Shown here one piece after another: positions 34,163-41,966 of a DNA stretch of 64,000 nucleotides. Both the position numbers and the translations under genes were made by a program. The DNA comes from Streptomyces diastatochromogenes (GTDB taxonomy: Bacteria > Actinomycetota > Actinomycetes > Streptomycetales > Streptomycetaceae), in contig JAPTYK010000002.1 in NCBI GenBank assembly GCA_026913215.1, positions 1 to 64,000 of the forward strand, in the 5' to 3' direction. The notes beneath the pieces are model-generated. The model worked only from the letters and a program-made list of their open reading frames with translations, ran no database searches and was not told the DNA's origin. How positions within the stretch are numbered: the first letter of the stretch is position 1; every line of letters begins with the position of its first letter.

Positions 34163-34696
34163 CTATGAAGCGTCGGCATAGGCGAGATGGGCGCCGCAGA
34201 CGGTGCAGCGGAAGAGCATGGCGCTTGCCCCCTGCCCGAGGTGGTTCAGGAAGCTCTCGAGTCGGGATGCGTCGTGCCAACCGCCCATCCGGAGGTCGAA
34301 CCGAAGCTGGTCGAGTGCTTCGGGATGGGCTGCCAGTTCGGTGTATCCGACCTCGCCGATGAAGGCGGCCGCGTCGTTGCAGTGGACGAGCCAGTGCGGA
34401 TCCTGCCAGGCGTGGAAGCCGGGGGTGTGGCGGGTGACCTGGACCAGGGTCTCCTCGCTGAGGCCGGCGAGGGCGTATGCGTCGTTGAACTCGCCTTCGA
34501 AACGTTCAGCTGCGCTGCCATCGGCGATGCACCAGGGACAGAATCTCCCGCTGACGTTCTGGGCGGTGTAGAACGTCGCGGTGTAGATCCACCCCGTGCT
34601 GCGCTTGCAGCAGGCGCAGGTCTCGGTGCTCCCGTGAACGGAGCCGCTTGCGACGGGGTCGGGGTGGTACCGGAAGTGGGGCAGGTCGATGGTCAC
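34163..34696 (-). CDS. CbrC-family protein
   Basis: A 177-residue protein with the CbrC (UPF0167) pattern: LPHFRYHPDPVASGSV, CACCKRSTGWIYTATFYT, RFCPWCIADGSAAERFEGEF and PGFHAWQDPHWLVHCNDAAA, and a further CTVCGAHLAYAD knuckle at the C-terminus. The Escherichia coli member affects colicin E2 tolerance, and members are treated as possible immunity proteins. ATG 34696 is the first start. It is isolated, next to parS-like sites. Confidence 0.8.
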   Translation of the reverse strand: MTIDLPHFRYHPDPVASGSVHGSTETCACCKRSTGWIYTATFYTAQNVSGRFCPWCIADGSAAERFEGEFNDAYALAGLSEETLVQVTRHTPGFHAWQDPHWLVHCNDAAAFIGEVGYTELAAHPEALDQLRFDLRMGGWHDASRLESFLNHLGQGASAMLFRCTVCGAHLAYADAS

Positions 34697-35155
34697 TGGT
34701 GTGCCTGTCGTTGTATGGAGAGGTCCGCTCCGACGCCGATGGTGGTCTGTGTGTCAGCGGGCATACCCGGGGACCTTATGGGGCGCAGTCTCTTTGCGAG
34801 CAGGTTCGTGATCAAGCGGTGAGGTTGAAGTACTGCTGGTCGGCGTTGCGGGTGGTGTGCCCTGTGAGGATCGCGGCCAGGTGGTCCGCTGCTCAGGCAG
34901 CGGCCTTGGTGGTTCCGGACTTATGGAAGGTGTAGGCGGCGGTTTGGACGTACTCCCCCAGATAACCTGTTTGTTAGGGAAACTAAGTGCTGGGTTCGTG
35001 TGCCCCCGGTGAGTGGCATGTCGCCTGATGCTTGCCACGGTCCTGCCTTCTGGGAAGCGTGAGCAGGATTGCTGTCACCGCAGGTGCATCGGTCTTCTTC
35101 GCCCTGAGAACCTTTGTGGTCTTGAGGCTTGATGCAGACACTTTGAGGAGACCCG
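34697..35155. other. Gap with small coding relics
   Basis: The minus strand carries ILTGHTTRNADQQYFNLTA before a stop at about 34816, which looks like the C-terminus of a lost gene. A GAGGAGACCC site for the next gene is at its right edge. Confidence 0.35.
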
Positions 35156-35749
35156 TTGATTACGGAGTACCAGCAGAAGCTGCGTGAGCGTTACATCACA
35201 GCTCCTGTCATGCCGGCCCCGGGGCCGTGGCAGCCGGTGCTGGACCATAGGACCCCCATCGGAGGTCTGCTCGGCATAGGCTTCGCCGTCCATCCCGACA
35301 GCGGGCACGACCTCGTCATGGTCGTCTCCAGCGACGGCCATGGACTCTTCGATGCGGTCACCGGTGAGAAGGTCGCCCGCGACCGGGACCCAGACCCCGA
35401 CACCAGCACTCCGGACGCCTCGCCGGATCTCACCTGTCCCGGGCTCGGCCCGATCGAGGGCGTGCCAGTGCGTATCGGCGGGCTCTTCGGTGGTGGTTTG
35501 CACAGCACCACACCGGATGGCTGGAGCCTGGACGTTGTCAGTCCTGAGTGGCCCCACGATCGCGTCATCCTCTCCGCCGACGGCGGGTCTCACAAAGGCC
35601 CGGCGGGAGGGACGTGGTGGCACGTCTTCCACTCCGAGTACTCGGAACTCCGCGCAGCCGGGTTCTCCCCCTCTGGCTTGACTCTCGCGGTTGCCACCAG
35701 CAGCGACCTCACGCTCTGGACCCGGCCAGGGCTTCACTTCGATCGCTGA
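35156..35749 (+). CDS. Unknown protein, TTG start
   Basis: A 197-residue protein. I place the start at TTG 35156 because GAGGAG lies 5-11 nt upstream and the reading frame is well used from there. Repeating beta segments (GGLLGIGFAVHPDSGHDLVM, GLFDAVTGEKVARD, FSPSGLTLAVATSSDLTLW) look like one or two WD40/beta-propeller blades. No family can be named. It stands between a relic-rich gap and parS-like copy 3. Confidence 0.5.
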   Translation: MITEYQQKLRERYITAPVMPAPGPWQPVLDHRTPIGGLLGIGFAVHPDSGHDLVMVVSSDGHGLFDAVTGEKVARDRDPDPDTSTPDASPDLTCPGLGPIEGVPVRIGGLFGGGLHSTTPDGWSLDVVSPEWPHDRVILSADGGSHKGPAGGTWWHVFHSEYSELRAAGFSPSGLTLAVATSSDLTLWTRPGLHFDR

Positions 35750-35842
35750 GTAGTGACAGTTGTCCTGTCTGAAGTGGCAACCACCTGAGACCGGCATAAC
35801 TCGTGGGACGCCCCATACGAAAGGCAGCCTCCGAGGGGCCCT

Positions 35843-35865
35843 GTTTCAAAACCGGGTTTTGAAAC
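35843..35865. promoter_or_regulatory. parS-like palindrome, copy 3
   Basis: GTTTC-AAAACCGGGTTTT-GAAAC, a 23-bp palindrome with a G centre, near the 3' end of the HTH gene. Confidence 0.72.
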
Positions 35866-35905
35866 GATCATGAGGAGGGGCGTTCTGAAGCCGGCGGGCC
35901 GACGG

Positions 35906-36661
35906 CTATCCGCCGTGGGAGTCCTCACGCATGGAGCGGGTCAGCTCGGAGACGCGGAGTGCCTGGACGGGTGATAGCCGTCGCGCCTCCCACAGCAGGG
36001 CTGCGGCGTCCGTGGCCTCCGGGGACGGAGGTGGGGGCAGCTCACGCAGAAGAACGCCAGTCAGTCCGGCCAGCTCGCAGGCGTCGATGCCCAGTACTGC
36101 GGCGAAGTCCGTCAGCAAGTGTGGGGTCAGTTCCTTGCGGCCGGATCCGATCGCGCCGTAGGTGGCCGCCGACAGGTACGTCGGGGTCACGGACGCGAGT
36201 GCCCTCGCCATGCCCATCCAGTTCAGGTTGCGGTACTGGAGCATGCGGACGACCCAAGAGCCCGGACCGCCGGCGAAGGGCAGGAGAGGTCTCGGGGTGA
36301 AGGTGGAGCGCCGGTGTTGCTGTGGCAGGGAGCGGATCAGTTGGAGAAGTCGGTGACGTTCGGCTGGGGGGAGGCGTACCGCGTCAGTCAGTGTGCTTGC
36401 CGTCCATCTTGCGGTCGTGGCGTCCAACGGTGCCAGGTCATCCGGAACCGCCAGGTCCGCGAGGATGAACAGATCGGCAGCGTGGAAACCCAGAATGGGT
36501 CCAAGCCGTCGGAGCAGTACGGCGCCGGGGCTCTTCCCCGCGAGTACGGCTCGGATCTCTTCCGTCGTCGAGTCGGTGCGGTCGGCCACTTCGTGTGCGG
36601 CGAGCTTTCTGTGGTCCAGCAACCACGCCAATCTGGTGCCGAACCCCGGGCGCTCCACCAT
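35906..36661 (-). CDS. HTH-type (XRE-like) regulator
   Basis: A 251-residue protein. The N-terminal domain (FGTRLAWLLDHRKLAAHEVA then STTEEIRAVLAGKSPGAVLL) is an XRE-like helix-turn-helix. A second similar block occurs later (MARALASVTPTYLSAATYGA), so the protein may carry two HTH domains. It is divergent from parA, with a parS-like palindrome (36715-36733) between the two, so it may regulate the partition operon or answer to ParB. Confidence 0.7.
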   Translation of the reverse strand: MVERPGFGTRLAWLLDHRKLAAHEVADRTDSTTEEIRAVLAGKSPGAVLLRRLGPILGFHAADLFILADLAVPDDLAPLDATTARWTASTLTDAVRLPPAERHRLLQLIRSLPQQHRRSTFTPRPLLPFAGGPGSWVVRMLQYRNLNWMGMARALASVTPTYLSAATYGAIGSGRKELTPHLLTDFAAVLGIDACELAGLTGVLLRELPPPPSPEATDAAALLWEARRLSPVQALRVSELTRSMREDSHGG

Positions 36662-36714
36662 GCCCGCAGACTAGCCAGAGGAGCAGGCGCAGCGAACCGG
36701 AATAAGGGGCTCAC

Positions 36715-36733
36715 TTCAAAACCCGGTTTTGAA
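36715..36733. promoter_or_regulatory. parS-like palindrome, copy 4, in the parA upstream region
   Basis: TTCAAAACCCGGTTTTGAA exactly, between the divergent HTH gene (start 36661) and parA (start 36844). Here ParB binding could also repress the par promoter. Confidence 0.8.
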
Positions 36734-36843
36734 ACCGCCGTGCCGGAGTGCCTATGAACGAGGGGATACGTGGCATCCTGTCCACGTCCGCTAGTACCAG
36801 TCGACGTGGCTGGGAAGCATACGGAGCATCAGGAGTACCACCC

Positions 36844-37578
36844 ATGGCACGGATTACCGCGCTCATCAACCGCAAGGGTGGAGTCGGGAAGTCGACTCTC
36901 ACCGTCAACACTGCGGCCATCACCGCCCATGTCCTGGGCGCAGCCCCCGAGGGCGACCCCCACTATGTCGCCGCAGTCTCGGCCGACCCTCAGGGGTCGA
37001 CCACGTGGTGGTCGGAGCGGGTCGGTCAGGAGCTGCCCTTCTCCTTCGAGCAGATCAACTCGAAGGACGACCTGGAGCTGTTCTCTCACCTGAAGAGGTC
37101 CCGCAAGATCAAGCACGCCTTCATCGACACCCCGGGTTGGATGGACCTTCCCGAGGATGAGAAGGAGGAGGCCGGTGACCCGTTCGGGAAGAGCACGGCC
37201 GCGGATGCCATGCGGGCCGTGCTGACCAACGCCGACGACATCATCGTCCCCGTGGAGCCGGAGCCGCTCGGGTTCATGCCGACCCGCGACACCATCGAGG
37301 AAGTGGTGAAGCCGCTCGGCATTCCCTACCTCGTCGTGATCAACAACTGGGACCCGCGGGACGGCGAGGCCGACCTCGACCAGACCAAGGACTTCGTGCG
37401 GGCCCAGGGCTGGAACCTCGCCAACACCGTGATCCGCCACTACAAGGTGCACACCCGGGCGGCCCTTGAGGGCACGGTCGTCACCCAGTACAAGAAGAAC
37501 CGTGTCGCCATGGAGGCGCGCGAGGACTTCTACCAGCTGGCTCTTGAGCTCGGTGCCGGCAAGAAGGGCTCGCGCTGA
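36844..37578 (+). CDS. parA: ParA partition ATPase
   Basis: A 244-residue ParA/MinD-type ATPase. The deviant Walker A KGGVGKST is at residues 11-18, VSADPQGSTTWW is the A' motif and KHAFIDTPGWMDLP is Walker B. It lacks the extra N-terminal HTH of P1-type ParA, so it is of the short (type Ib-like) or chromosomal kind. The start is ATG 36844 with AGGAG 8-13 nt upstream; a longer frame to 36748 is not needed. The stop overlaps the parB start (TGATG). It moves replicon copies to daughter cells or spores with ParB. Confidence 0.92.
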   Translation: MARITALINRKGGVGKSTLTVNTAAITAHVLGAAPEGDPHYVAAVSADPQGSTTWWSERVGQELPFSFEQINSKDDLELFSHLKRSRKIKHAFIDTPGWMDLPEDEKEEAGDPFGKSTAADAMRAVLTNADDIIVPVEPEPLGFMPTRDTIEEVVKPLGIPYLVVINNWDPRDGEADLDQTKDFVRAQGWNLANTVIRHYKVHTRAALEGTVVTQYKKNRVAMEAREDFYQLALELGAGKKGSR

Positions 37579-38753
37579 TGGCGGCGAAGAAGCCCTGGAC
37601 CGACCTGCTCGATGGTCCCGGCAAGCCGGGGAGCAAGCGGCCCGCCGTCGACGAGCCCGCCAAGGTGGAGGCGCCGCCGACGACCGTGTACATGCACACG
37701 CTCGTCGGCAATCCCGAGAACCCGCGTACCGATCACGACTACACCGACGAGGACGCCGACTTCCGCGAGCTCAAGGCGTCGATGAAGTCGGTCGGGCAGC
37801 TTCAGCCGGCCGTCGCCTTGTCCCGGGAGACGTACCTCCGGCTCAAGCCGGAACACGGTTCTCGGATCGGTGACGCCGAGTGGGTCATCATCCTCGGCAA
37901 CCGGCGCTTCCACGCGGCGAAGCAGCTCGGCTGGACGAAGTTCGAGATCCGGGTACGCGACCGCCTCGGTAACGAGGATGACGACAGGGTCGACGAAGCC
38001 GTCGTCATCGAGAACATCCACCGCAAGAACATCCCGCCCTACAAGGAGGCGGAGTTCCTGCAGCGGATGGTCGAGCGCCACGGCTCCCAGGAGAAGGTCG
38101 CGGAGCGCATCGGCAAGTCGCAGATGTACGTCTCCAACCGTTTGGCGCTGCTCAACCTCACGCCCGAACTCCGTGACGTCGTCGACACCAAGCAGATCAA
38201 GGTGAAGACGGCGGAGAAGATCGCCAAGATCCAGGATCCAGAGCAGCAGAAGGCCATCGCCGCCGAGGAGATCCGCAGGGCCCAGGAGCCTAAGCCTCCG
38301 CGCAAGCGGGCCGCTGTTCCGGAGCCCGCGATGCCGCCGGTTCAAAACCCGGTTTTGAACTCCGGCGTTCCGGAGGCGACGATCCCGCCCGTTCAAAACC
38401 CGGTTTTGAACTCTGAGGCGGAGGCGACCGAAACCAGCGGGGGAGTGGTGGCCACGGAGGTCGCTGACCCGGTTGAGTCGGCCGTCATCGTTCCGGAGCC
38501 TCGGACCACTGCGGCCGTTCCGGCCGATACGGCGGTTGCCGTACCGCGTGGTGACGGCGTCGCCCTGATGGAGATGGCTTTCGACACGCTCGACCCGGCT
38601 CAGCGAAGCGCGTTCATCCTGCACTACTTCCGGCGCAGCAGTGGCGTCGACGCCGTGGTCACGGACATGCGGGGGGATCTCTCGCAGCAGGCCCGTGCCT
38701 CGCTCGGGGCCATCCTGCAGCAGGTGGCCGCCGGGCTCGTACGGGAGCGGTAG
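37578..38753 (+). CDS. parB: ParB centromere-binding protein with parS sites in its own gene
   Basis: A 391-residue ParB. The N-terminal nuclease-like/CTPase fold spans about residues 40-145 (NPENPRTDH, VGQLQPAVAL, ILGNRRFHAAKQLGWTKFEI, VVIENIHRKN), followed by the HTH (GSQEKVAERIGKSQMYVSNR, about 170-190). A linker of about residues 240-330 is Pro/Val/Ala-rich and contains two PVQNPVLNS repeats, each encoded by a parS-like palindrome (38340-38360 and 38391-38411, 51 bp apart). The C-terminal helix (about 330-390) would dimerise. A hairpin terminator follows. ParB of this type binds parS and spreads. Confidence 0.92.
   Translation: MAAKKPWTDLLDGPGKPGSKRPAVDEPAKVEAPPTTVYMHTLVGNPENPRTDHDYTDEDADFRELKASMKSVGQLQPAVALSRETYLRLKPEHGSRIGDAEWVIILGNRRFHAAKQLGWTKFEIRVRDRLGNEDDDRVDEAVVIENIHRKNIPPYKEAEFLQRMVERHGSQEKVAERIGKSQMYVSNRLALLNLTPELRDVVDTKQIKVKTAEKIAKIQDPEQQKAIAAEEIRRAQEPKPPRKRAAVPEPAMPPVQNPVLNSGVPEATIPPVQNPVLNSEAEATETSGGVVATEVADPVESAVIVPEPRTTAAVPADTAVAVPRGDGVALMEMAFDTLDPAQRSAFILHYFRRSSGVDAVVTDMRGDLSQQARASLGAILQQVAAGLVRER
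38340..38411. promoter_or_regulatory. parS-like palindromes, copies 5 and 6, inside parB
   Basis: Two identical 21-bp palindromes (GTTC-AAAACCCGGTTTT-GAAC) at 38340-38360 and 38391-38411. The 51-bp spacing keeps frame, and both are translated as QNPVLN in the ParB linker. Confidence 0.8.
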
Positions 38754-38764
38754 CTGGCAGACGT

Positions 38765-38801
38765 GAAGCCCCTGTTCTTCTCCTGGAAGGGCAGGGGCTT
38801 C
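38765..38801 (+). terminator. parAB operon terminator
   Basis: GAAGCCCCTG (38765-38774) pairs with CAGGGGCTTC (38792-38801), 17-nt loop, 12 nt after the parB stop. Confidence 0.75.
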
Positions 38802-38805
38802 GTGC

Positions 38806-38880
38806 TGCTCCTGTGCTGTGCCGCCTGTGCCGCCTGTGCTGTCTGTGCTGTCTGTGTCACCTGTGGTGCCTGTGGCGGGG
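38806..38880. repeat. CTGTGC-type simple repeat
   Basis: About eight degenerate copies of a 9-mer of the form CTGTGCYGC follow the parAB terminator. No gene is evident. Confidence 0.55.
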
Positions 38881-38956
38881 ATGCTGTGGGGCGAGTGCAT
38901 TCCCTCGCAGATCCGTCGGCTGATCGGTGACGTGCTGCCCGGGGGAGAGGCGTGAG

Positions 38957-39536
38957 GTGAAGCTGCCCCAGCCCGTGCAGGTGCTGCTGACGGCGCTGGT
39001 GATTGTCGCCGATTGGATCGCGAGCAACCTGGAGCTGTTTCCGTACTACCCGCAGGACGTTCCGCGGAGCAGTGCCGAGCGTGCGGCGGCGGCGTGGCGG
39101 GGCTCGATCTGCCGGCCTCGTGGCGGCCCGCGGAACCGCCGCCGGATACGCAGGAGCCGTTCGCCTCCAGGTTCGCGCTCCCTGAGGGGGCGAAGCCGCG
39201 TTCCGTCCAGGCGGCGGCGGTCGAGCTGGCCAGGTCCATGACGGCGCCGGGGCTGATGGTGATCGAGGCGCCGATGGGGGAGGGGAAGACCGAGGCAGCG
39301 TTGGCCGTGGCGGAGATCTTCACCGCCTGGTCCGGGGCCGGGGGAGTGTTCTTCGTACTGCCGACCATGGCCACCGGCAACGCGATGCTTCTCCGGCTGC
39401 TGAAGTGGTTGAAGAGGCTGCCGTCTTTGAAGGGGCAGTGCCATTCGGTGCTGCTGGCGCACTCCAAGTCCGTGTGGAACGACGAGTTCACTGACCTGAT
39501 GGAGGTCGGGCAGGTTGGCTTTGTAGGCGAGTTTCA
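38957..39536 (+). pseudogene. cas3: cas3 remnant, N-terminal helicase part
   Basis: LPQPVQVLLTALVIVADWIA is the segment that follows the HD domain in type I-E Cas3, then one base is lost near 39110. In the new frame the relic reads LDLPASWRPAEPPPD, KPRSVQAAAVELARSM, VIEAPMGEGKTEAAL (Walker A), FVLPTMATGNAML and LAHSKSVWNDEF. The HD nuclease domain is absent upstream. At 39537 an ISL3-type element interrupts the gene. No other cas gene or CRISPR array is in the window. It is a dead fragment of a CRISPR nuclease-helicase. Confidence 0.8.
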
Positions 39537-39636
39537 GGTTCGGGCACAGATCTTGGGGAGCCGCCGCGACTGACAGTCGGAACTGACGCTCCCTCAGGTG
39601 TATTCCGTTCGCTGCTCTGGCCGGTCATGGACGGTG

Positions 39637-41241
39637 ATGGTGCTGGTCATGCAGACCGACACGCTGTTCTGGGACTCGCTGGTGTTCGACGGGATCGACG
39701 AGGTGGAGGTCGAGGGGGTTGCGGCCGTGTTCGGCACGGTCGAGGTGGTGGCGAGAGGCCGAGCGGACGGGGCGGCGTGTCCGGACTGCGGCCGCTTCTC
39801 GGAGCGGGTCCATGACCGTTACCGGCGCAGGCTGAGGGACCTTCCTCTGGCTGAGCAGGGCTTGGCGATCCGGCTGACGGTCAGGCGCTTCATCTGCGGG
39901 TCGGGCGACTGTCCGCGCCGGACGTTTGCCGAGCCGTTCGCCCGGCTGGCCGAGCCGTATGCGCGGTTCACCACGCGGTTGAACCGCGCTCTGGAACGGG
40001 TGGGGCTCGCCTTGGCGGGGCGGGCCGGCGCTCGGCTGGCTGCCGAGCTCGGCTTCGGCGCGGGACGGATGACCTTGTTACGCGGGGTCATAGCGCTGCC
40101 CGATCCGCGGTTCAGTACTCCGCGGGTGCTGTGGGTGGACGACTTCGCGATCCGTCGCCGCCAGGTCTACTCCACCGTGTTGACCAGCGTCGAAGACCAT
40201 CGCGTGGTCGATGTGCTCTCGACCCGTGAGGCCGGGCCGTTGGCAGCTTGGCTGGACCGCCATCCCGGCGTGGAGATCATCTGCCGGGACCGGGCAGGCG
40301 CCTACGCCGAGGGGGCCCGGCGCGGTGCACCCGACGCTTTGCAGGTCGCCGACCGGTTTCATCTGTGGCAGGGCCTCGGCCGGGCCGTGGAGACCTGCGT
40401 CGCCGCCCACCGCGACTGCCTGCGCACCCCGGTGCCCACCGGCACGCTGCCGGAGGCCACCCGACCGACTTCAGGGCGATCGCAAGACGACGCGGAGCCC
40501 GCCGGCCGGCAGGCCGCGTGGAAGAAGGCCGCGCATGCCCTGGTCCACGAGGTGCTCGCTCAGGGTCACTCACGTCGGGCGATCGCCCGGCATCTGGGCT
40601 GGGGCCTGAACACCGTGCTCCGGTACGCGAACGCCACGCACTGGCAGGAGACCATCCGCGATAACCGGCCCCGGCCCAGCAGGCTGGACCCCTACAAGCC
40701 CTTTCCGGAGCGTCGATTCGCCGAGGGATGCACCAGCATCACCCGACTCCACGGCGAGCTGGTCGCCGAGCAGGCCCCCGTCACCTACGGCATGGTCCGC
40801 GCCCACATCGCCACCTTGCGCAGAGCTCCTTCCGAGGCGCCGCCCCGGCCGCCGTCGGTGCGGCAGGTGACCGGCTGGCTCACCCGCCACCCCGCCGCCC
40901 TGAGCGAGGAAGACCGGGCGGGCCTCAAGGAGGTCCTGGCCCGTTGTCCCGAACTGGACACGGCCGCCGGACATGTCCGCGACTTCGGAGAGATCCTCAC
41001 CCACCGCCTCGGCGCCACACTCCCTGCCTGGATCGACGCGGTCGACGCCAGCCGGCTGCCCCGGCTCACCGGCTTCGCACTCCACCTGCGCCGAGACCTC
41101 GACGCCGTGACCGCCGGCCTCACTCTCGACTGGAGCTCCGGCAGCATTGAAGGCGCCGTGAACCGCATCAAGAAGATCAAGCGGCAGCTCTACGGCCGAG
41201 CCGGATTCGAACTACTCCGCAAGATGATCCTGCTCCAATAG
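39637..41241 (+). CDS. ISL3-family transposase
   Basis: A 534-residue transposase. The N-terminal zinc-finger CPDCGRFSERVHDRYRRRL, with IRLTVRRFICGSGDCPRRTF, is followed by an HTH and the DDE core: LWVDDFAIRRRQVYSTVLTS (first Asp), ICRDRAGAYAEGARRGAPDA with QVADRFHLWQGL (second Asp region) and SSGSIEGAVNRIKKIKRQLY (Glu). ATG 39637 is assumed. An HTH segment (AIARHLGWGLNTVLRYANA) lies in the insertion region. It looks intact, so it could still mobilise the element. Confidence 0.9.
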   Translation: MVLVMQTDTLFWDSLVFDGIDEVEVEGVAAVFGTVEVVARGRADGAACPDCGRFSERVHDRYRRRLRDLPLAEQGLAIRLTVRRFICGSGDCPRRTFAEPFARLAEPYARFTTRLNRALERVGLALAGRAGARLAAELGFGAGRMTLLRGVIALPDPRFSTPRVLWVDDFAIRRRQVYSTVLTSVEDHRVVDVLSTREAGPLAAWLDRHPGVEIICRDRAGAYAEGARRGAPDALQVADRFHLWQGLGRAVETCVAAHRDCLRTPVPTGTLPEATRPTSGRSQDDAEPAGRQAAWKKAAHALVHEVLAQGHSRRAIARHLGWGLNTVLRYANATHWQETIRDNRPRPSRLDPYKPFPERRFAEGCTSITRLHGELVAEQAPVTYGMVRAHIATLRRAPSEAPPRPPSVRQVTGWLTRHPAALSEEDRAGLKEVLARCPELDTAAGHVRDFGEILTHRLGATLPAWIDAVDASRLPRLTGFALHLRRDLDAVTAGLTLDWSSGSIEGAVNRIKKIKRQLYGRAGFELLRKMILLQ

Positions 41242-41254
41242 CATCCCGAGACGC

Positions 41255-41277
41255 CACCCAAGATCTACGCCAGAACC
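41255..41277. repeat. Internal copy of the ISL3 right end
   Basis: CACCCAAGATCTACGCCAGA followed by ACC matches the outer right end with about four mismatches over 23 bases. It is just after the transposase stop, where a simple IS would normally end. Confidence 0.65.
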
Positions 41278-41373
41278 GAGAAACAGGAACACCTGCTGCG
41301 GCAGGCATGTGGATCGAGGCCCGGGCAGGTGCCCGGCCGTGGCAGGATGGCCTCATGTTGATCCGAAAGGGCG

Positions 41374-41784
41374 ATGCCGCGTAGGCGTCCCAAGGCCGTA
41401 CGCGCAGAGCGGTGGCGGCCACGATGGCAGTGTCCGGTCCTGAAAGTCCATGATGTCTCCGCGCGGACTCGTGCAGCGATCCGCAGGGTCGAAGACCAGG
41501 AGATGTGGCCCAACGCGGTCGCTGACGCGCTCTCTCGTATCGAGTGGGCTTTCGCGCAGTCTGGCCGGTACCTGGATGCTTCTGTGTTCTGCTCGCCCGG
41601 GATAAACGATGCCCGTGACGACCTGGAGTGGGCGATGCGGCACCTTCCTCCGGGAGCCGGACAGGACTTGGGCCGCCTGATCACGCGCATCGATGAAGAA
41701 CTAGAGCGTCGTACCTTGCCGGAACCCAACTACATCGAGTTGGCGACGTTCGGCTGGTGGTGGACCAGAATGCGGGAGCGCTGA
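41374..41784 (+). CDS. Passenger protein of the ISL3 element, unknown
   Basis: A 136-residue protein from ATG 41374. It is Arg- and Trp-rich with a helical core (NAVADALSRIEWAFAQSGRY, DARDDLEWAMRHLPPG) and a helix ending LGRLITRIDEELERR. No transposition motif or known family is seen. It lies between the internal and the outer right end, so it moves with the element if the outer end is used. Confidence 0.5.
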   Translation: MPRRRPKAVRAERWRPRWQCPVLKVHDVSARTRAAIRRVEDQEMWPNAVADALSRIEWAFAQSGRYLDASVFCSPGINDARDDLEWAMRHLPPGAGQDLGRLITRIDEELERRTLPEPNYIELATFGWWWTRMRER

Positions 41785-41879
41785 CGGGCTTGGGACGTGT
41801 ACACCTCCCCTTCCAGTCGAACGAAACCGTCACCCTCCGCGACGGCTCCCCAAGATCTGTGCCAGAACCCAGTTTCCAC

Positions 41880-41966
41880 CTACGCAGCCAGGCAGGTCGT
41901 TGTCATCGACGAGGCGCACGCGTACGACACGTACGCGAGTGCCTATCTCGACCGGGTGCTGTCGTG
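41880..41966 (+). pseudogene. cas3: cas3 remnant, Walker B part
   Basis: AARQVVVIDEAHAYDTYASA followed by YLDRVLSWLG is the DEAH/Walker B block of Cas3. About 60 residues that should link it to the part before the IS are missing, and nothing of Cas3 follows. The sequence runs antisense into the 3' end of the iron-redox gene, so a rearrangement joined the two. Confidence 0.75.

Larger units (their letters stand above)
39537..41869 (+). mobile_element. ISL3-family element with a passenger gene
   Basis: Terminal inverted repeats at 39537-39562 and 41844-41869 match at 25 of 26 positions (core GGCACAGATCTTGGGGAGCC). The flanks GAGTTTCA and CAGTTTCC share six of eight bases, a decayed 8-bp target duplication typical in length for ISL3. 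The element holds a 534-residue transposase and a second gene (41374-41784). A weaker copy of the right end occurs internally at 41255-41277, just after the transposase gene. Confidence 0.75.

Noticed and set aside
37530..39491. A 653-codon minus-strand frame across parB and the cas3 relic
   Set aside because: It runs antisense to parB and has low-complexity translation.
38956..41966. A functional type I-E CRISPR locus around cas3
   Set aside because: No cse, cas5-7, cas1/2 or array is visible and the cas3 gene itself is broken in several ways.
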